A stretch of DNA of 64,000 nt from Opitutaceae bacterium. Lineage in GTDB: Bacteria; Verrucomicrobiota; Verrucomicrobiia; Opitutales; Opitutaceae. The notes under the pieces are model-generated. The model ran no database searches, had not been told where the DNA came from, and was given only the letters and a program-made list of their open reading frames with translations. Of the stretch, positions 7,660 through 16,901 are shown piece by piece. A program made the translations under genes and the position numbers. Each line of letters starts with the position of its first letter. The first letter of the stretch is position 1. The stretch spans positions 121,722 to 185,721 of the forward strand of contig JAUSID010000139.1 in NCBI GenBank assembly GCA_030648295.1. Reading direction: 5' to 3'.

Positions 7660-9336
7660 TCATCGCGTCACGTGCCGCGTGTTCACCAGGTGCCGGGCGT
7701 TGATGCCTGGCATGGTCTGAGCGCGGAGCCTGGAGATCCTGAGCCCATCGACGTCATCGCACATGATGGCCGGCCGGTGATCGTCCGCGACGAAACGCAG
7801 CTGCACGTTCTCGAACACGACGTTCCTCGCATGGCGGACGTAGAAGCCGTAGGCGGGCAGCGTCCCGCCGAACATGCCGCCGCTGGGATAACCCTTGATG
7901 TTTTCCGGCACGACCCGTTTCACCGCCTCGGGTCCGATGCCGCCGGTGAACTCCAGGTTGATGTCGCGCAGGATGATATTCTCGAGCATCTGCCCCGGGA
8001 TGCCGCTCAGCCCGCTGCCCAGGCTCGAGATCCGCGTGCCCTGTATTTGCGAAAACATGACGTCCTTCAACCCGGCCTTCCCGACCACCGCGTCCTTGCG
8101 GTACGGCCGGTCGCGCGCGCCCAGCCGGACAAAAATCGCGTCGCCCTTGATATTGCGCAGGGAGATGTTCGAGAAGCTGACGCGCTCGATCCGCGCGCCG
8201 TCGACGGTCAGCACCGCCAGCCCGGCCCCGCGGGTATCGTAAATCGTGCAGTTCTGGACCACGATGTCCTCGAACGCACCGGCCGACTCCGTGCCGATCT
8301 TGATGCCACTGGCGTTGGAGCTGACGACACAGTTGGTGATGGTGATGTCGCGGCAGAGTCCCCCGGGCGAAAAGCTCTTCAACACGATGGCGTCGTCGCC
8401 GCTGTTGATCGCGCAATTCGACACGCGCACGACCTGGCAGTCGACGAGATCGATTCCGTCGTTGTTCCGGCCGGGCGCCCGGGCGTAGCGCGTCTGTTCG
8501 ATGTCGGGGTTCTCGCGGCTCTCGATTCGGAAACCATCGAGCACCAGATCGCGGCATTCCAGAAAGGAGAGGGTCCAGGAGGCCGAGTTGCGAAAAATGA
8601 CGCCGCGGATCTGGACATTTTCGCAACCGACGAAATGGAGCAGCCGCGGCCGGCGGTGGAACGAAGGCGAACCGTACGGCCCCTTCGCCCACGTGTCGCC
8701 CCCGCCATCGATGGTCCCGCGCCCCGCGATCCCAATCCCGTGCGCATCCTCCGCGTGGAGGAACATCTTTCCGGTGATTAACTCACCGGTGTACGAGGGA
8801 TGGCGCGATGGCGTGGTGGGGAAGTCGTCGAGATTTGGGCTCGCGACCAGCGCAGCGCCGGCTTCGACGTGCAGGATGACGTTGCTCCTGAAGCGCAGCG
8901 TTCCGGCGCGGAACTTTCCATTGTGCAAGTAGACGCGGCCGCCCCCCGCCGCGTGGCAGGCGTCGATCGCCGCCTGGATTGCGGCCGTGTCGAGCGTCGT
9001 CCCGTCGCCCTTCGCGCCGTGGGCAAACACATCCCACGTGCCGGTCGGCCGCTGCGCGAACGCGAGGCTCGCCAGGGAGAGCGTGCAGACAACCAGCTTC
9101 CACCTGCGGGCCAGTCTGGCGTAGCTGCGGCTTCCAGCCGCAGTTTTTCGCACGAACTCTCCGTCGCGCTCGTTCGATTGCTCCATCTGCGGCAGGATGC
9201 CGCAGCCACATAAAGTCCACATGCCGGTAGGTCGCCGGGCGGATGCGAGACTCGCAAGAAAAAGCGTGCAGAGAACCGGCCACCACTGGCCGGGACGCCA
9301 GCGAGCCACAAGAGCCACCCCTGTATTCGTCTTCAT
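7660..9336 (-). CDS. GH28 polygalacturonase family protein with duplicated leader
   Basis: The protein is 558 aa from the ATG at 9336; an ATG at 9351 and a TTG at 9363 overlapping the previous stop are alternatives. GH28 enzymes hydrolyse galacturonan or rhamnogalacturonan. The catalytic motifs NNDGIDLVDC, NSGDDAIVLKS and GIKIGTES are present in the expected order on a beta-helix. The N-terminus is odd: two signal-peptide-like segments occur, WWPVLCTLFLASLASARRPT and LVVCTLSLASLAFAQRPTGT, separated by about 35 residues encoded by two palindromic repeats (see 9124-9205). The first segment would serve as signal peptide, leaving the second in the mature chain. The gene sits directly after the GH88/105 gene. 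Confidence 0.85.
   Translation of the reverse strand: MKTNTGVALVARWRPGQWWPVLCTLFLASLASARRPTGMWTLCGCGILPQMEQSNERDGEFVRKTAAGSRSYARLARRWKLVVCTLSLASLAFAQRPTGTWDVFAHGAKGDGTTLDTAAIQAAIDACHAAGGGRVYLHNGKFRAGTLRFRSNVILHVEAGAALVASPNLDDFPTTPSRHPSYTGELITGKMFLHAEDAHGIGIAGRGTIDGGGDTWAKGPYGSPSFHRRPRLLHFVGCENVQIRGVIFRNSASWTLSFLECRDLVLDGFRIESRENPDIEQTRYARAPGRNNDGIDLVDCQVVRVSNCAINSGDDAIVLKSFSPGGLCRDITITNCVVSSNASGIKIGTESAGAFEDIVVQNCTIYDTRGAGLAVLTVDGARIERVSFSNISLRNIKGDAIFVRLGARDRPYRKDAVVGKAGLKDVMFSQIQGTRISSLGSGLSGIPGQMLENIILRDINLEFTGGIGPEAVKRVVPENIKGYPSGGMFGGTLPAYGFYVRHARNVVFENVQLRFVADDHRPAIMCDDVDGLRISRLRAQTMPGINARHLVNTRHVTR
9124..9205. repeat. Two palindromic repeats inside the GH28 leader
   Basis: CTGCGGCTTCCAGCCGCAG (9125-9143; 8-base stem, 3-base loop) and CTGCGGCAGGATGCCGCAG (9187-9205; same stem length) lie within the coding region without breaking the frame. 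The first is identical to the palindrome at 52111-52129 in an intergenic gap. They separate two copies of a roughly 60-base signal-peptide segment. Confidence 0.7.
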
Positions 9337-9359
9337 AATACTTGAAGTCATGGGCCGGA

Positions 9360-10592
9360 TCAACTCCGGCGCGCCAGCTGTGCGGCGGTTCCAAAGGCCA
9401 GCATCACCGGCCCGAACGCATGCGGATCATTGGTCTTCGCCGGCCGGGCCACGTAGTCGGCCATCGTGCCATCGCCGGGGCTCAGGCAACCAATGCACGT
9501 GTTGCGCACCGATCCGTCGGGCTCGATGAATCCGCGATACGCCGCCATCCCGCGGTCGAAGGCCACCCGGTGCCGCGCCGGCATCCACCCGTGAAGCAGA
9601 CCCATTCCCAGCGCGTAAAGAATCAGGCCGCTGCCGGAGGTTTCTATATACGACTCGAGCTGCGTCATCTCCTGATGCCAGAGTCCTTCCGGCCCCTGCA
9701 CTCGCAGACACGCCCCGACGAGCTCCCTCCCGAGCTGCTCCGTTTCCGCCCGTCGTGGATGGCCGGCCGGAAGCGCATCGATGAGCTCCGTCAACGCGAG
9801 CAGGCCCCAGCCGTTGCCGCGACTCCAGTGGTCCTCCGTAATCCGGTTGGGCTGCGAGAACCCCCGGGCCTGGTGGAGAAGCCCGTTCGCATCATCCCGC
9901 AACACCACCATCATCCGGCTCACCTGTTGAAATGCCTCCTCCAAATAGTCCGGCTGCCGCAGCGCGAGCCCGGCGTATGTCAGGAACGGGCAAATCGCGA
10001 ACGCCACATCGATGAAGATGGCATCGGTGCCCGCTTTGTCGGGCCGGGTCAGGATGCCGTCCCGCGAGCGCGGCGCCGTCCGCAGAATCTCGTCGGCGTG
10101 ACGCCGCACGGCTTCTGCCGCCTCGGGAAGGTGCCCCTGCCAGAGCAGGAACGCCGTGCCATTTCCCCCGCAAAGATAATTGGGGAAATTGCAGGGGAAC
10201 TGCCGCTCGCCCCGCACGAACGGCCGCAGTTCCTGTCGCGCCTGTTCGAGCAACGCTTCGTCACGAAATCCGACCGCCAGTCGTGCCAGCGCCTGCAGCG
10301 ACAAAATGCCAGTGTAGTGATTCAGTGAATGCGTCGACTTGTGCTTCGCAAAAGCCGCGAGCGCGAGCTCCCGCGAAGAACGTAGCGCCACCGCCTCCAC
10401 CGCCCCCGCCGCCTCCGCCGCGACGGCCATCGGGCGCAAAAGGGCGGCGCCCAGGACGAGGCCGGTCCGGCTCAGGAATTGCCGCCGCGAAGCGGCATGC
10501 GGCGAAGCCGCCGGCGACCAGCGCGCCGGATCGCAGGTCGTCCCGGTTTCATGCGGCGGTCTCTTCATTTCCGTTTCATCCGCGTCGGCCAT
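9360..10592 (-). CDS. GH88/GH105 family unsaturated glycuronyl hydrolase, Tat-exported
   Basis: The protein is 410 aa. It begins with a long leader containing a twin-arginine motif (SRRQFLSRTG, about residues 35-44) followed by a hydrophobic segment. The (alpha/alpha)6-barrel signature is seen in HWSRGNGWGLLALTELIDAL, ETSGSGLILYALGMGLLHGW and the closing HAFGPVMLAF. GH88/105 enzymes remove the unsaturated uronic acid left by polysaccharide lyases. The presence of this enzyme without a recognised lyase in the block makes the propeller proteins interesting lyase candidates. The stop overlaps the possible TTG start of GH28. An in-frame ATG about 8 codons downstream is an alternative start. Confidence 0.8.
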   Translation of the reverse strand: MADADETEMKRPPHETGTTCDPARWSPAASPHAASRRQFLSRTGLVLGAALLRPMAVAAEAAGAVEAVALRSSRELALAAFAKHKSTHSLNHYTGILSLQALARLAVGFRDEALLEQARQELRPFVRGERQFPCNFPNYLCGGNGTAFLLWQGHLPEAAEAVRRHADEILRTAPRSRDGILTRPDKAGTDAIFIDVAFAICPFLTYAGLALRQPDYLEEAFQQVSRMMVVLRDDANGLLHQARGFSQPNRITEDHWSRGNGWGLLALTELIDALPAGHPRRAETEQLGRELVGACLRVQGPEGLWHQEMTQLESYIETSGSGLILYALGMGLLHGWMPARHRVAFDRGMAAYRGFIEPDGSVRNTCIGCLSPGDGTMADYVARPAKTNDPHAFGPVMLAFGTAAQLARRS

Positions 10593-10598
10593 GTCGGC

Positions 10599-12248
10599 TC
10601 AGTCCTGTTTCACCAGTTCCACCAGTGACACGGCATTACAGGGAAGGTCGAACGACAACTCGAGCCGCCCCTTGAGCACGACGGACCGCGGCGGTTCCAA
10701 CAGCGCCAAACCCATCTGCTGCTTGATCTGCGCAGTCTGCTCCGCCGTGGGATTCTTGGGCCGGCCGAGACGCGTGAACTCGCTGTAGGCGTTGCTGTGC
10801 GAAGCATCAACGCGCCAGTGCCGCAGCTCCGCGCGCGTGCCGGCCCGCCACGATGTATGCAGTTCGATTTTTACCGGCTGGGGCGGACCGGCATTGTCGG
10901 GCCGGTCGTTGCGAAAATGAGTCACGAGGATCGCCAGCTGCTGCGCTCCGTCGCGCGCGGCGACGGCGGAAAGGTGCGCTGCCTGCGGTTCAAGGTGGCA
11001 GGCCACCAGTTCGCCGCCGAGCTTCGATAGCGCGCGGTAGCCGTTCAAAAGCGGTTTGTCGAAGCCGTGCAACGTCTGGACCGTGCGTTTGCCTTCGAAG
11101 TCGCGCCGCCGCTCGATCTCGTAGCCCGAGAGGCAAATGAAGAGATCCTCCACGCGCGGTTGGTCCCGCCGCCGCCATTCGAGTTGCCGCGCCACCATCG
11201 TGGTGAGGAAAGCGGCGGCGTAGGCCGTGTTGCGCACCTCCGCCAGCGGCTGCTTGTCCATGCCCGTGGTGCCCGAGGACGAGACGCCCCATTCCTGCAC
11301 CACGATCGGCACCGCTCGCAGCGGCGGAAACTCGTCGCGCATCGCGGCCAGCCGCCGCTGCTGTTCCATGATATAGTCCACGCTCGGGAATTTGCTGTAG
11401 GTGCTGCCGGCAGCACCGCTGCCGCCGTAGGTATGGACCGGCAGGTAATCGATCGGCGTGCCCGTTTTCCCCGTGGCATGGTTCGTCCCGGACGTCACGT
11501 GGCGCAGAAACTCGCGGAAATTCTCCGGATGCCGGAAGGTATGCGTGCCGGAAAGCACCGGCCCGCCGATCGGCACGCGCGGGAACACGCCCTTCACGCC
11601 CGCCGCGAAATGATCATACAGCTTGCGGTATTCGAGCAGGTCGCCCTTCGCCCAAAAGCCCGCCAGATCCGGTTCGTTCCAACAGGTGAACCGCCACTGC
11701 GCCACGCGTTCCGCGCCGTAGCGGGCAACCGCGTGTCGCGTGAAATCGGCACACGCTTCCTGCCACTGGCGGTAGTCCCGCGGCGGCCCAATATAGATCT
11801 TCTTCCCCTCGAGAAACGGCCGCTTCCGGTGGGTATCGGTGCTAGCCGCGATTTGCGGCGGCATCGAATAGAATCCCACCAGCAGCCGGCAGCCCTGGGC
11901 GAGAATCAGATCCGCCCGCCGGTCGAAATGATCCCAGCGGTAGCCAATCGTGCCGTCGGTCTTGAGATACGCGGCATCTTCCGGCTGGTTGTAGATGCGG
12001 ACGAAATTCAGCGTCACCCCACCGTCGCGCAGCAAAGCGAGATGTTGTTGGCCCCAGTCGCCATCGAGATACTCGGTCGGATGGAATACGGCGCTCGCCC
12101 AGAAACGATCGTTGGCGCCGACGACCTGCCTCCCATCGACCGACACGCTGACCGTGGGTTCAGCCGCCCACACCGCAGGTGCAGCGCACGCCGCGATCCA
12201 GAGGGCAACCGCCGCCGGCATCGTCCGTTTCTTGAAGTTCCGGTTCAT
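10599..12248 (-). CDS. GH39-like glycoside hydrolase (clan GH-A), secreted
   Basis: The protein is 549 aa from the ATG at 12248, which gives a signal peptide (AAVALWIAACAAPAVWA). The TIM barrel shows the acid/base glutamate in RFTCWNEPDLAGFW and a probable nucleophile glutamate in VPIVVQEWGVSSSG, as in GH39 (beta-xylosidase, alpha-iduronidase and related). A beta-sandwich of about 130 residues follows. In this context an exo-acting xylosidase or uronidase role is likely; the precise specificity cannot be read. The gene is transcribed after the TonB receptor and 7 bases before the GH88/105 gene, so it belongs to that operon. Confidence 0.75.
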   Translation of the reverse strand: MNRNFKKRTMPAAVALWIAACAAPAVWAAEPTVSVSVDGRQVVGANDRFWASAVFHPTEYLDGDWGQQHLALLRDGGVTLNFVRIYNQPEDAAYLKTDGTIGYRWDHFDRRADLILAQGCRLLVGFYSMPPQIAASTDTHRKRPFLEGKKIYIGPPRDYRQWQEACADFTRHAVARYGAERVAQWRFTCWNEPDLAGFWAKGDLLEYRKLYDHFAAGVKGVFPRVPIGGPVLSGTHTFRHPENFREFLRHVTSGTNHATGKTGTPIDYLPVHTYGGSGAAGSTYSKFPSVDYIMEQQRRLAAMRDEFPPLRAVPIVVQEWGVSSSGTTGMDKQPLAEVRNTAYAAAFLTTMVARQLEWRRRDQPRVEDLFICLSGYEIERRRDFEGKRTVQTLHGFDKPLLNGYRALSKLGGELVACHLEPQAAHLSAVAARDGAQQLAILVTHFRNDRPDNAGPPQPVKIELHTSWRAGTRAELRHWRVDASHSNAYSEFTRLGRPKNPTAEQTAQIKQQMGLALLEPPRSVVLKGRLELSFDLPCNAVSLVELVKQD

Positions 12249-12357
12249 GACGAGGATCCCGGCATTGTTAGGGAGACCGGTGGGCCGGACGCAGCAGCCA
12301 CCGCCCATTCGCCCGCGAAGCCGGCCACCGGCCGCCGGGGAAATTCCGGAATCGCCC

Positions 12358-15300
12358 TCACCACTCACCCTTGAGGCCCACGGAGATCTGTGAGCCAAGG
12401 TTTTGGTAATTTGAAATCCGCGCGTACGTGGGTGTGATCGAGCCGTAGCGCTCCTCGATCAACGGCCTGTTCGCGATGTTGCGCGCGAGCGCCCAGAACG
12501 CCAGCCGGCGCGAGATTCGGTATTCGGCGTTCACATTCAGCGTGAGGTACTCGGGATTGTAGACGTAGGAACCGGGAGGCACGCCCGTCCCGGTGATGGC
12601 GGCCAGCCGCTGGCGGCCGCGATAGTTCCAGGTGAGCTTTATGGTATAGCGCGGCCGGATCAGGCTGAGGCCCCAGTTCGTGCTCTCGCGGGTGAAGCCG
12701 CTGAAGTTCGCCGTCGAACTTCCCTCGAGGTGGGTCTTGGTGACGTTGAAGAAAACCAAAATGCCTCGCGCCCATGGCGGCAGGAAAGTGAGCGGCTGCT
12801 GGTAGTCGAAGTCGAGGCCGGAGACCTGGGCGTCGCCCACGTTGAGCTTCGTGATGATCTCGTAATCGAGGTAGTCCTCGTTGAGGCCAAATTCCGCGAG
12901 TTGCTCGGGCGTCGCCGGCACGCGCACCGTGCCGAAGAAGTTCTTGATGTTCTTCTGAAATCCGCCAACCGCCACGCGCCCGCTCTTGGGGAAGTAATAC
13001 TCGAGTGAGAGGTCGAAATTGTCGGCGCTCCATGGCTTGAGGCCGGTGTTGACGATCGTGATCGTGCGATTGGCCTCGGCGCTGGCCGGGTCTGTAATGG
13101 TGATGTTCGGGATGATTTCGTTGAGGTTCGGGCGACCGATGGTGCGGGCGAATGCGACCCGCGCCTGGAAGTTGGATGTGAGGTTATAGGTCGCGTTGAG
13201 GCTGGGATAAAAATTGCCGTAGGCGCGCGTCGCGTGCGCGCCCCGCTCTTTGTATTGGAGCCGGGCAATCTCCACGGCATTGGTCGAGACGCGAATCGGA
13301 CGCCCGGCCGCATCGCGAATCAAGTTACCGCTGGCATCCTGCTGGTAGGTTGCGCGGATGTCGCTCAAGCGCCCGTAGCCCTCGTCCTCCGTACGTTCGA
13401 AACGGACGCCGCCGACAAGCCACAGTCGGTGGTTGAGCAGCCGGAGGTCGCCCCGCACATAGCCGGCGGAAACGGTCTCCGTCAATTTCCGGGAGGCGGC
13501 GCTGCTGGTGTTGATAAAGTTGGCCTCCTCGAAACGGAAGTATTCCGGATTGGTCTGGTAAAGCTGCCACAGCTTGTACGGGCTGGGCCGCTGGAGGGGC
13601 GGCAGATCGAACGGGGCGTTGGCGGAGGAGTACACCGGGTCGATGATGTCGTACCGGGAGCTGAGATCGTCGGCCGTGGTGGCCACGCCATCGGGGCCGA
13701 GGAAGGTCCACGTGGGATTGATCTGCCGGATGTCGCGATCCTGCCGGCGCACGTCGAGGCCGGAGCGGACGTAGATCGGCACGCCGAGCTTGAATTCGCG
13801 GCGGACGTTGAGATGCGCCCCCACGATGGTGTCGGCACTGCTGAGCTGGTTGCTGCCCACCGAGGCAATCGAATAGGGGGCCAGCGAAAACAGATCGACG
13901 GGCACGCCCGCCGTCGTGGTCGCCGCAATCGTGCCTGGCCCCTTCCGCACCGTGCCGATGTCTCCATAACGGAGCGTGAGGCTCCGCACGCGCGTGGTCA
14001 CCCCGCTGAAGAAACCGTCGTCGATGTCGCGGTAGGTGTTGGTCGAATGGGAATAGAATCCGCCCCCGTCGAACTTCCACACCGGTCCGTTGTGCCGGTA
14101 CTGGACGCTCGAATGCCAGGTGCGATCGGTCTTTATCCGGCCGTTCGTCGACAAGACCGAAGAGGCCGCACCCGGGGCGCTCAGCGCAAAGGTGGCGTCG
14201 TATCCCGCCGGTCGGGTGGTCGATGTGCCCGTCAGCGACGTCGTCCATTGTTCGATCACCTGATGCATGGCGGCGGTGGTGAATTGCGTGCTCACGCTTA
14301 GCATGCCGAACGGCCCCACCTTCCAGTCCGCGGTGGTCCCGATCGAATAACGCTGCCACCAAGTGGGCTGATCACGCACCGTGTGCCCGCTGAGAAACGG
14401 ATTCTCCGCGGTGCCGAAACTCGACGTGGCGCCGTTGATCGGACGCCAAATCGGCTGGGTCATCTGGGTCCCGCTGAAGCGTTGAGTATAGAAGCCGTTT
14501 ACGGTGATGCCGAACGTCTTGCTGAAGGGCGCAATGTAGGAAAAATCCAGGCCCGGCAGCACGCGCCGGCCGGTCGACTTGGGCTGGGCGCCGGGCATTT
14601 TCTTCAGCGTAAGCCAGTTGCTGTTCATGATCGCGCTCGCCCGGTACGTGAACTGCGGCCTCAGGCGATCAAAGGCGCCCTTGCTCACGACGTTGACGGA
14701 GCCGCCCATCGAGTCCGCCGGCGAGTCCGGAGTCGGTGTCTTCGAGACTTCCACGCGCGAAATATTGTTCATCGTCAAACCGCCCACTTCGACCTCGCGC
14801 GTCACCCCGGACGAAGCGGCGCTGGCCATCCGGTTGCCGTCGACCATCACCGGGGTAGTGCTGGAGGGCATGCCGCGGACGGAAATCGAACGCGCGTCGA
14901 ACGACGAGTAGTTCACGGTCACACCCGGGATGAACTTGATGAACTCGCCCAGATTGCCCTCGCCGGCGTCACCGAAGGCGTCGGCATCGACCACGTTCTT
15001 GATGTTCGCCGCGTAGCGCTGCTCGTTGATCGCGATGTCGGCCGCGTTCATCTCGCGGCTCGAAGCGACGACGAACTCGGAGAGCTTGACCACCCCCACG
15101 TCGCTGCCGGCATCGATGCGCGTGAGGTTGAAGTCTTGCGTCGCCGCCTCCCCGGCCGCGATGCGCACCATCGCCGTTTGGGGCTGGAGACCAGTGAAGG
15201 TAACCGCCAGTTGGACTTCACCTGCCGGCACTTCCGTGAGCCGGAACTCGCCCGATTCATTCGTGAACGTCTCAAGGCGGGTGCCCGCGACCACGACGCG

Positions 15301-15474
15301 CGCGTTGTTGAGGAAGCTGCCGCTGGTTACGTTCAACACCCGGCCCGTCACGCTGCCGGTGGACGATGCTTGGGCGTACGCTGCGATGGTGGCGAACACG
15401 AGCGCGGCCAGCGCAAAGCAGCGCTTCATTATCGTGACGGCGGGCGAGGCAGGTATGGTTGCGGTGGATTTCAT
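12358..15474 (-). CDS. TonB-dependent outer-membrane receptor with N-terminal CarbopepD_reg domain
   Basis: The protein is 1038 aa from 15474; an inner ATG at 15429 (MKRCFALAALVFATIAAYA) would give a shorter, very canonical signal peptide. After the signal comes a carboxypeptidase-regulatory-like beta-sandwich (VTGRVLNVTSGSFLNNARV), then a TonB box-like segment (VVKLSEFVVASS), the plug (VDADAFGDAGEGNLGEFI, MGGSVNVVSKGAF) and a long barrel ending in ISVGLKGEW with the expected terminal aromatic residue. It imports a large ligand, presumably the oligosaccharide handled by the following glycosidases. No SusD-like gene is nearby, as is usual in Opitutaceae. Confidence 0.9.
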   Translation of the reverse strand: MKSTATIPASPAVTIMKRCFALAALVFATIAAYAQASSTGSVTGRVLNVTSGSFLNNARVVVAGTRLETFTNESGEFRLTEVPAGEVQLAVTFTGLQPQTAMVRIAAGEAATQDFNLTRIDAGSDVGVVKLSEFVVASSREMNAADIAINEQRYAANIKNVVDADAFGDAGEGNLGEFIKFIPGVTVNYSSFDARSISVRGMPSSTTPVMVDGNRMASAASSGVTREVEVGGLTMNNISRVEVSKTPTPDSPADSMGGSVNVVSKGAFDRLRPQFTYRASAIMNSNWLTLKKMPGAQPKSTGRRVLPGLDFSYIAPFSKTFGITVNGFYTQRFSGTQMTQPIWRPINGATSSFGTAENPFLSGHTVRDQPTWWQRYSIGTTADWKVGPFGMLSVSTQFTTAAMHQVIEQWTTSLTGTSTTRPAGYDATFALSAPGAASSVLSTNGRIKTDRTWHSSVQYRHNGPVWKFDGGGFYSHSTNTYRDIDDGFFSGVTTRVRSLTLRYGDIGTVRKGPGTIAATTTAGVPVDLFSLAPYSIASVGSNQLSSADTIVGAHLNVRREFKLGVPIYVRSGLDVRRQDRDIRQINPTWTFLGPDGVATTADDLSSRYDIIDPVYSSANAPFDLPPLQRPSPYKLWQLYQTNPEYFRFEEANFINTSSAASRKLTETVSAGYVRGDLRLLNHRLWLVGGVRFERTEDEGYGRLSDIRATYQQDASGNLIRDAAGRPIRVSTNAVEIARLQYKERGAHATRAYGNFYPSLNATYNLTSNFQARVAFARTIGRPNLNEIIPNITITDPASAEANRTITIVNTGLKPWSADNFDLSLEYYFPKSGRVAVGGFQKNIKNFFGTVRVPATPEQLAEFGLNEDYLDYEIITKLNVGDAQVSGLDFDYQQPLTFLPPWARGILVFFNVTKTHLEGSSTANFSGFTRESTNWGLSLIRPRYTIKLTWNYRGRQRLAAITGTGVPPGSYVYNPEYLTLNVNAEYRISRRLAFWALARNIANRPLIEERYGSITPTYARISNYQNLGSQISVGLKGEW

Positions 15475-15657
15475 GGGGCGCTGAAACGGTTGGTCCTTGC
15501 GGGAGAGGGCATACGCGAATGACGGGATTCCACTGAAAGGGCCTGCGATAGCCCGGCGGCAGAATTTGAACGGGGTGCGGCCGCACCGGTCAGAGAACCG
15601 CTGCATCATAGCGGACACGACGCGGGTGTCATCACCTGCGAATGATACGAATAGACT

Positions 15658-16644
15658 TTAATTGATTTCGCGTCGCGCACCGGGCGGTTCGCCCGCCCCG
15701 GAATTGGCCGCCCGGATGGTGCTGCCCGAAATGGAGCGACGCCCCCCACCCTTCTGCCGATAGGCCGCGGGGGTGCCCCCGGTCACACGCTTGAAATTGC
15801 GGCAGAAAAGCGTGGACGAACTGTAGCCCGCCTGCCGGCTGATGTCGTGCACGGACAGTGACGACGAAGCCAGCAGTGCTTTCGCCCGCTCAATCCGGAT
15901 GTCGCGCAGGAAGTCGAAGACGGTCGTGGATTCCTCCCGCTTGAAAACCCGCGCAATATGTTCGGCGCTCAGCCGGAGATGCCGCGCCACGTCCTCCAGC
16001 GTCAGCGCCTCGGCGGCATGGGTGAGAAGGTATTCCTTGATCTGTTCGGTGATCCAGCGTGGGCGCGGTTGCTCCACCCGCATGGGCACGGGGGCGCCGA
16101 GCGCCGCCAGCCGTTCGCCGATGAGCGTGACGAGCAATCGGGTGCGCGCACTCACGCGATGCCGGAAACCGCGTGATTCCGTTTCGGCATCCTGGCGGAT
16201 GGCCTCGAGCAGCGTGTACATCGCAGCGGTCTGTCCGCGCACGAGATGTCGCAGCTCACAGAAATGATTTTGGATAAAAACGGTGAAATCCGTCTCCTCG
16301 TGCCGGCTGCCGAGCCGCATCAGCCAGCTCGTCTTGGGATCGTATGTAAACTGGGAGCCATCGAACTGGATTCGGAAAACGTGCAACCGCGAAACCGCCC
16401 GGTTCTGCGCCGCCCGATAGACCAGCCGCGACGGCCCGGGCACGACAACAACATCGCCCGGGCCGATGTCACCGATCTCCACGTCATCGACCGCCAGCCG
16501 CACCCGTCCATCGCATATGAGGAGCAGGCGTGGCTCCGGTCTTTCCACCACCAGCTCTTTCCCGCGGGGCACGAACATCACGCGATCCTCCACCTCGGCC
16601 AGCGGCGGTTCGAGCGGACGAACGACGTGAAAACTTTTCCCCAT
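15658..16644 (-). CDS. AraC-family transcriptional regulator
   Basis: The protein is 328 aa from the ATG at 16644; the longer frame adds only a poor basic stretch. The N-terminal half is a cupin-like ligand-binding region (VRLAVDDVEIGDIGPGDVVVV). The last 110 residues contain both helix-turn-helix units of the AraC/XylS family (LTLEDVARHLRLSAEHIARVFK and VHDISRQAGYSSSTLFCRNFK). It lies 184 bases upstream of the TonB receptor on the same strand and is the obvious candidate activator of the receptor-GH39-GH88-GH28-propeller operon. The inducer is unknown; a cupin sensor fits a sugar or uronate. Confidence 0.85.
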   Translation of the reverse strand: MGKSFHVVRPLEPPLAEVEDRVMFVPRGKELVVERPEPRLLLICDGRVRLAVDDVEIGDIGPGDVVVVPGPSRLVYRAAQNRAVSRLHVFRIQFDGSQFTYDPKTSWLMRLGSRHEETDFTVFIQNHFCELRHLVRGQTAAMYTLLEAIRQDAETESRGFRHRVSARTRLLVTLIGERLAALGAPVPMRVEQPRPRWITEQIKEYLLTHAAEALTLEDVARHLRLSAEHIARVFKREESTTVFDFLRDIRIERAKALLASSSLSVHDISRQAGYSSSTLFCRNFKRVTGGTPAAYRQKGGGRRSISGSTIRAANSGAGEPPGARREIN

Positions 16645-16697
16645 GGCGTGACGCCGGCGAAAATCCACCGGCGGGCGCAATACGTCAATTTAAGTTG

Positions 16698-16880
16698 ATG
16701 GCACGGTGCGTATTGGTCCACATCCTCAAACGCCGTCTGGTGACTGTGTTTGAAGTCTGGCCGCGGAAGAAATCGCGCGAGAAACTCGAGCAGAGCATCC
16801 GCGAATTGACGCCGCGACGCACCTGCGGTTGCGCGCTGGAGCAGTGCATTGCATCGCTCAACGAAGTGCTGAAAGGATGA
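16698..16880 (+). pseudogene. Group II intron reverse transcriptase/maturase remnant
   Basis: The 60-codon frame (MARCVLVHILKRRLVTVFEV, then WPRKKSREKLEQSIRELTPR and RTCGCALEQCIASLNEVLKG) resembles the maturase (X) domain of group II intron-encoded proteins, where ...PRKKS..K....IR..T.R..G.SLE..I...N..L.GW is typical. The frame stops with TGA at 16878-16880 exactly where the family has the tryptophan of the LxGW motif, suggesting a TGG to TGA mutation. Nothing of the reverse transcriptase fingers or palm is present. It overlaps the promoter side of the AraC gene, and no intact intron RNA domain was recognised. Confidence 0.5.
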
Positions 16881-16901
16881 TATGGTTCAGGCCCGGTTTA
16901 G

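Noticed and set aside
10390..10430. Proline-rich repeat on the plus strand (CCGCCTCCACCGCCC type)
   Set aside because: It is the complement of the Ala-rich segment after the Tat signal of the GH88/105 protein, not a separate repeat element.
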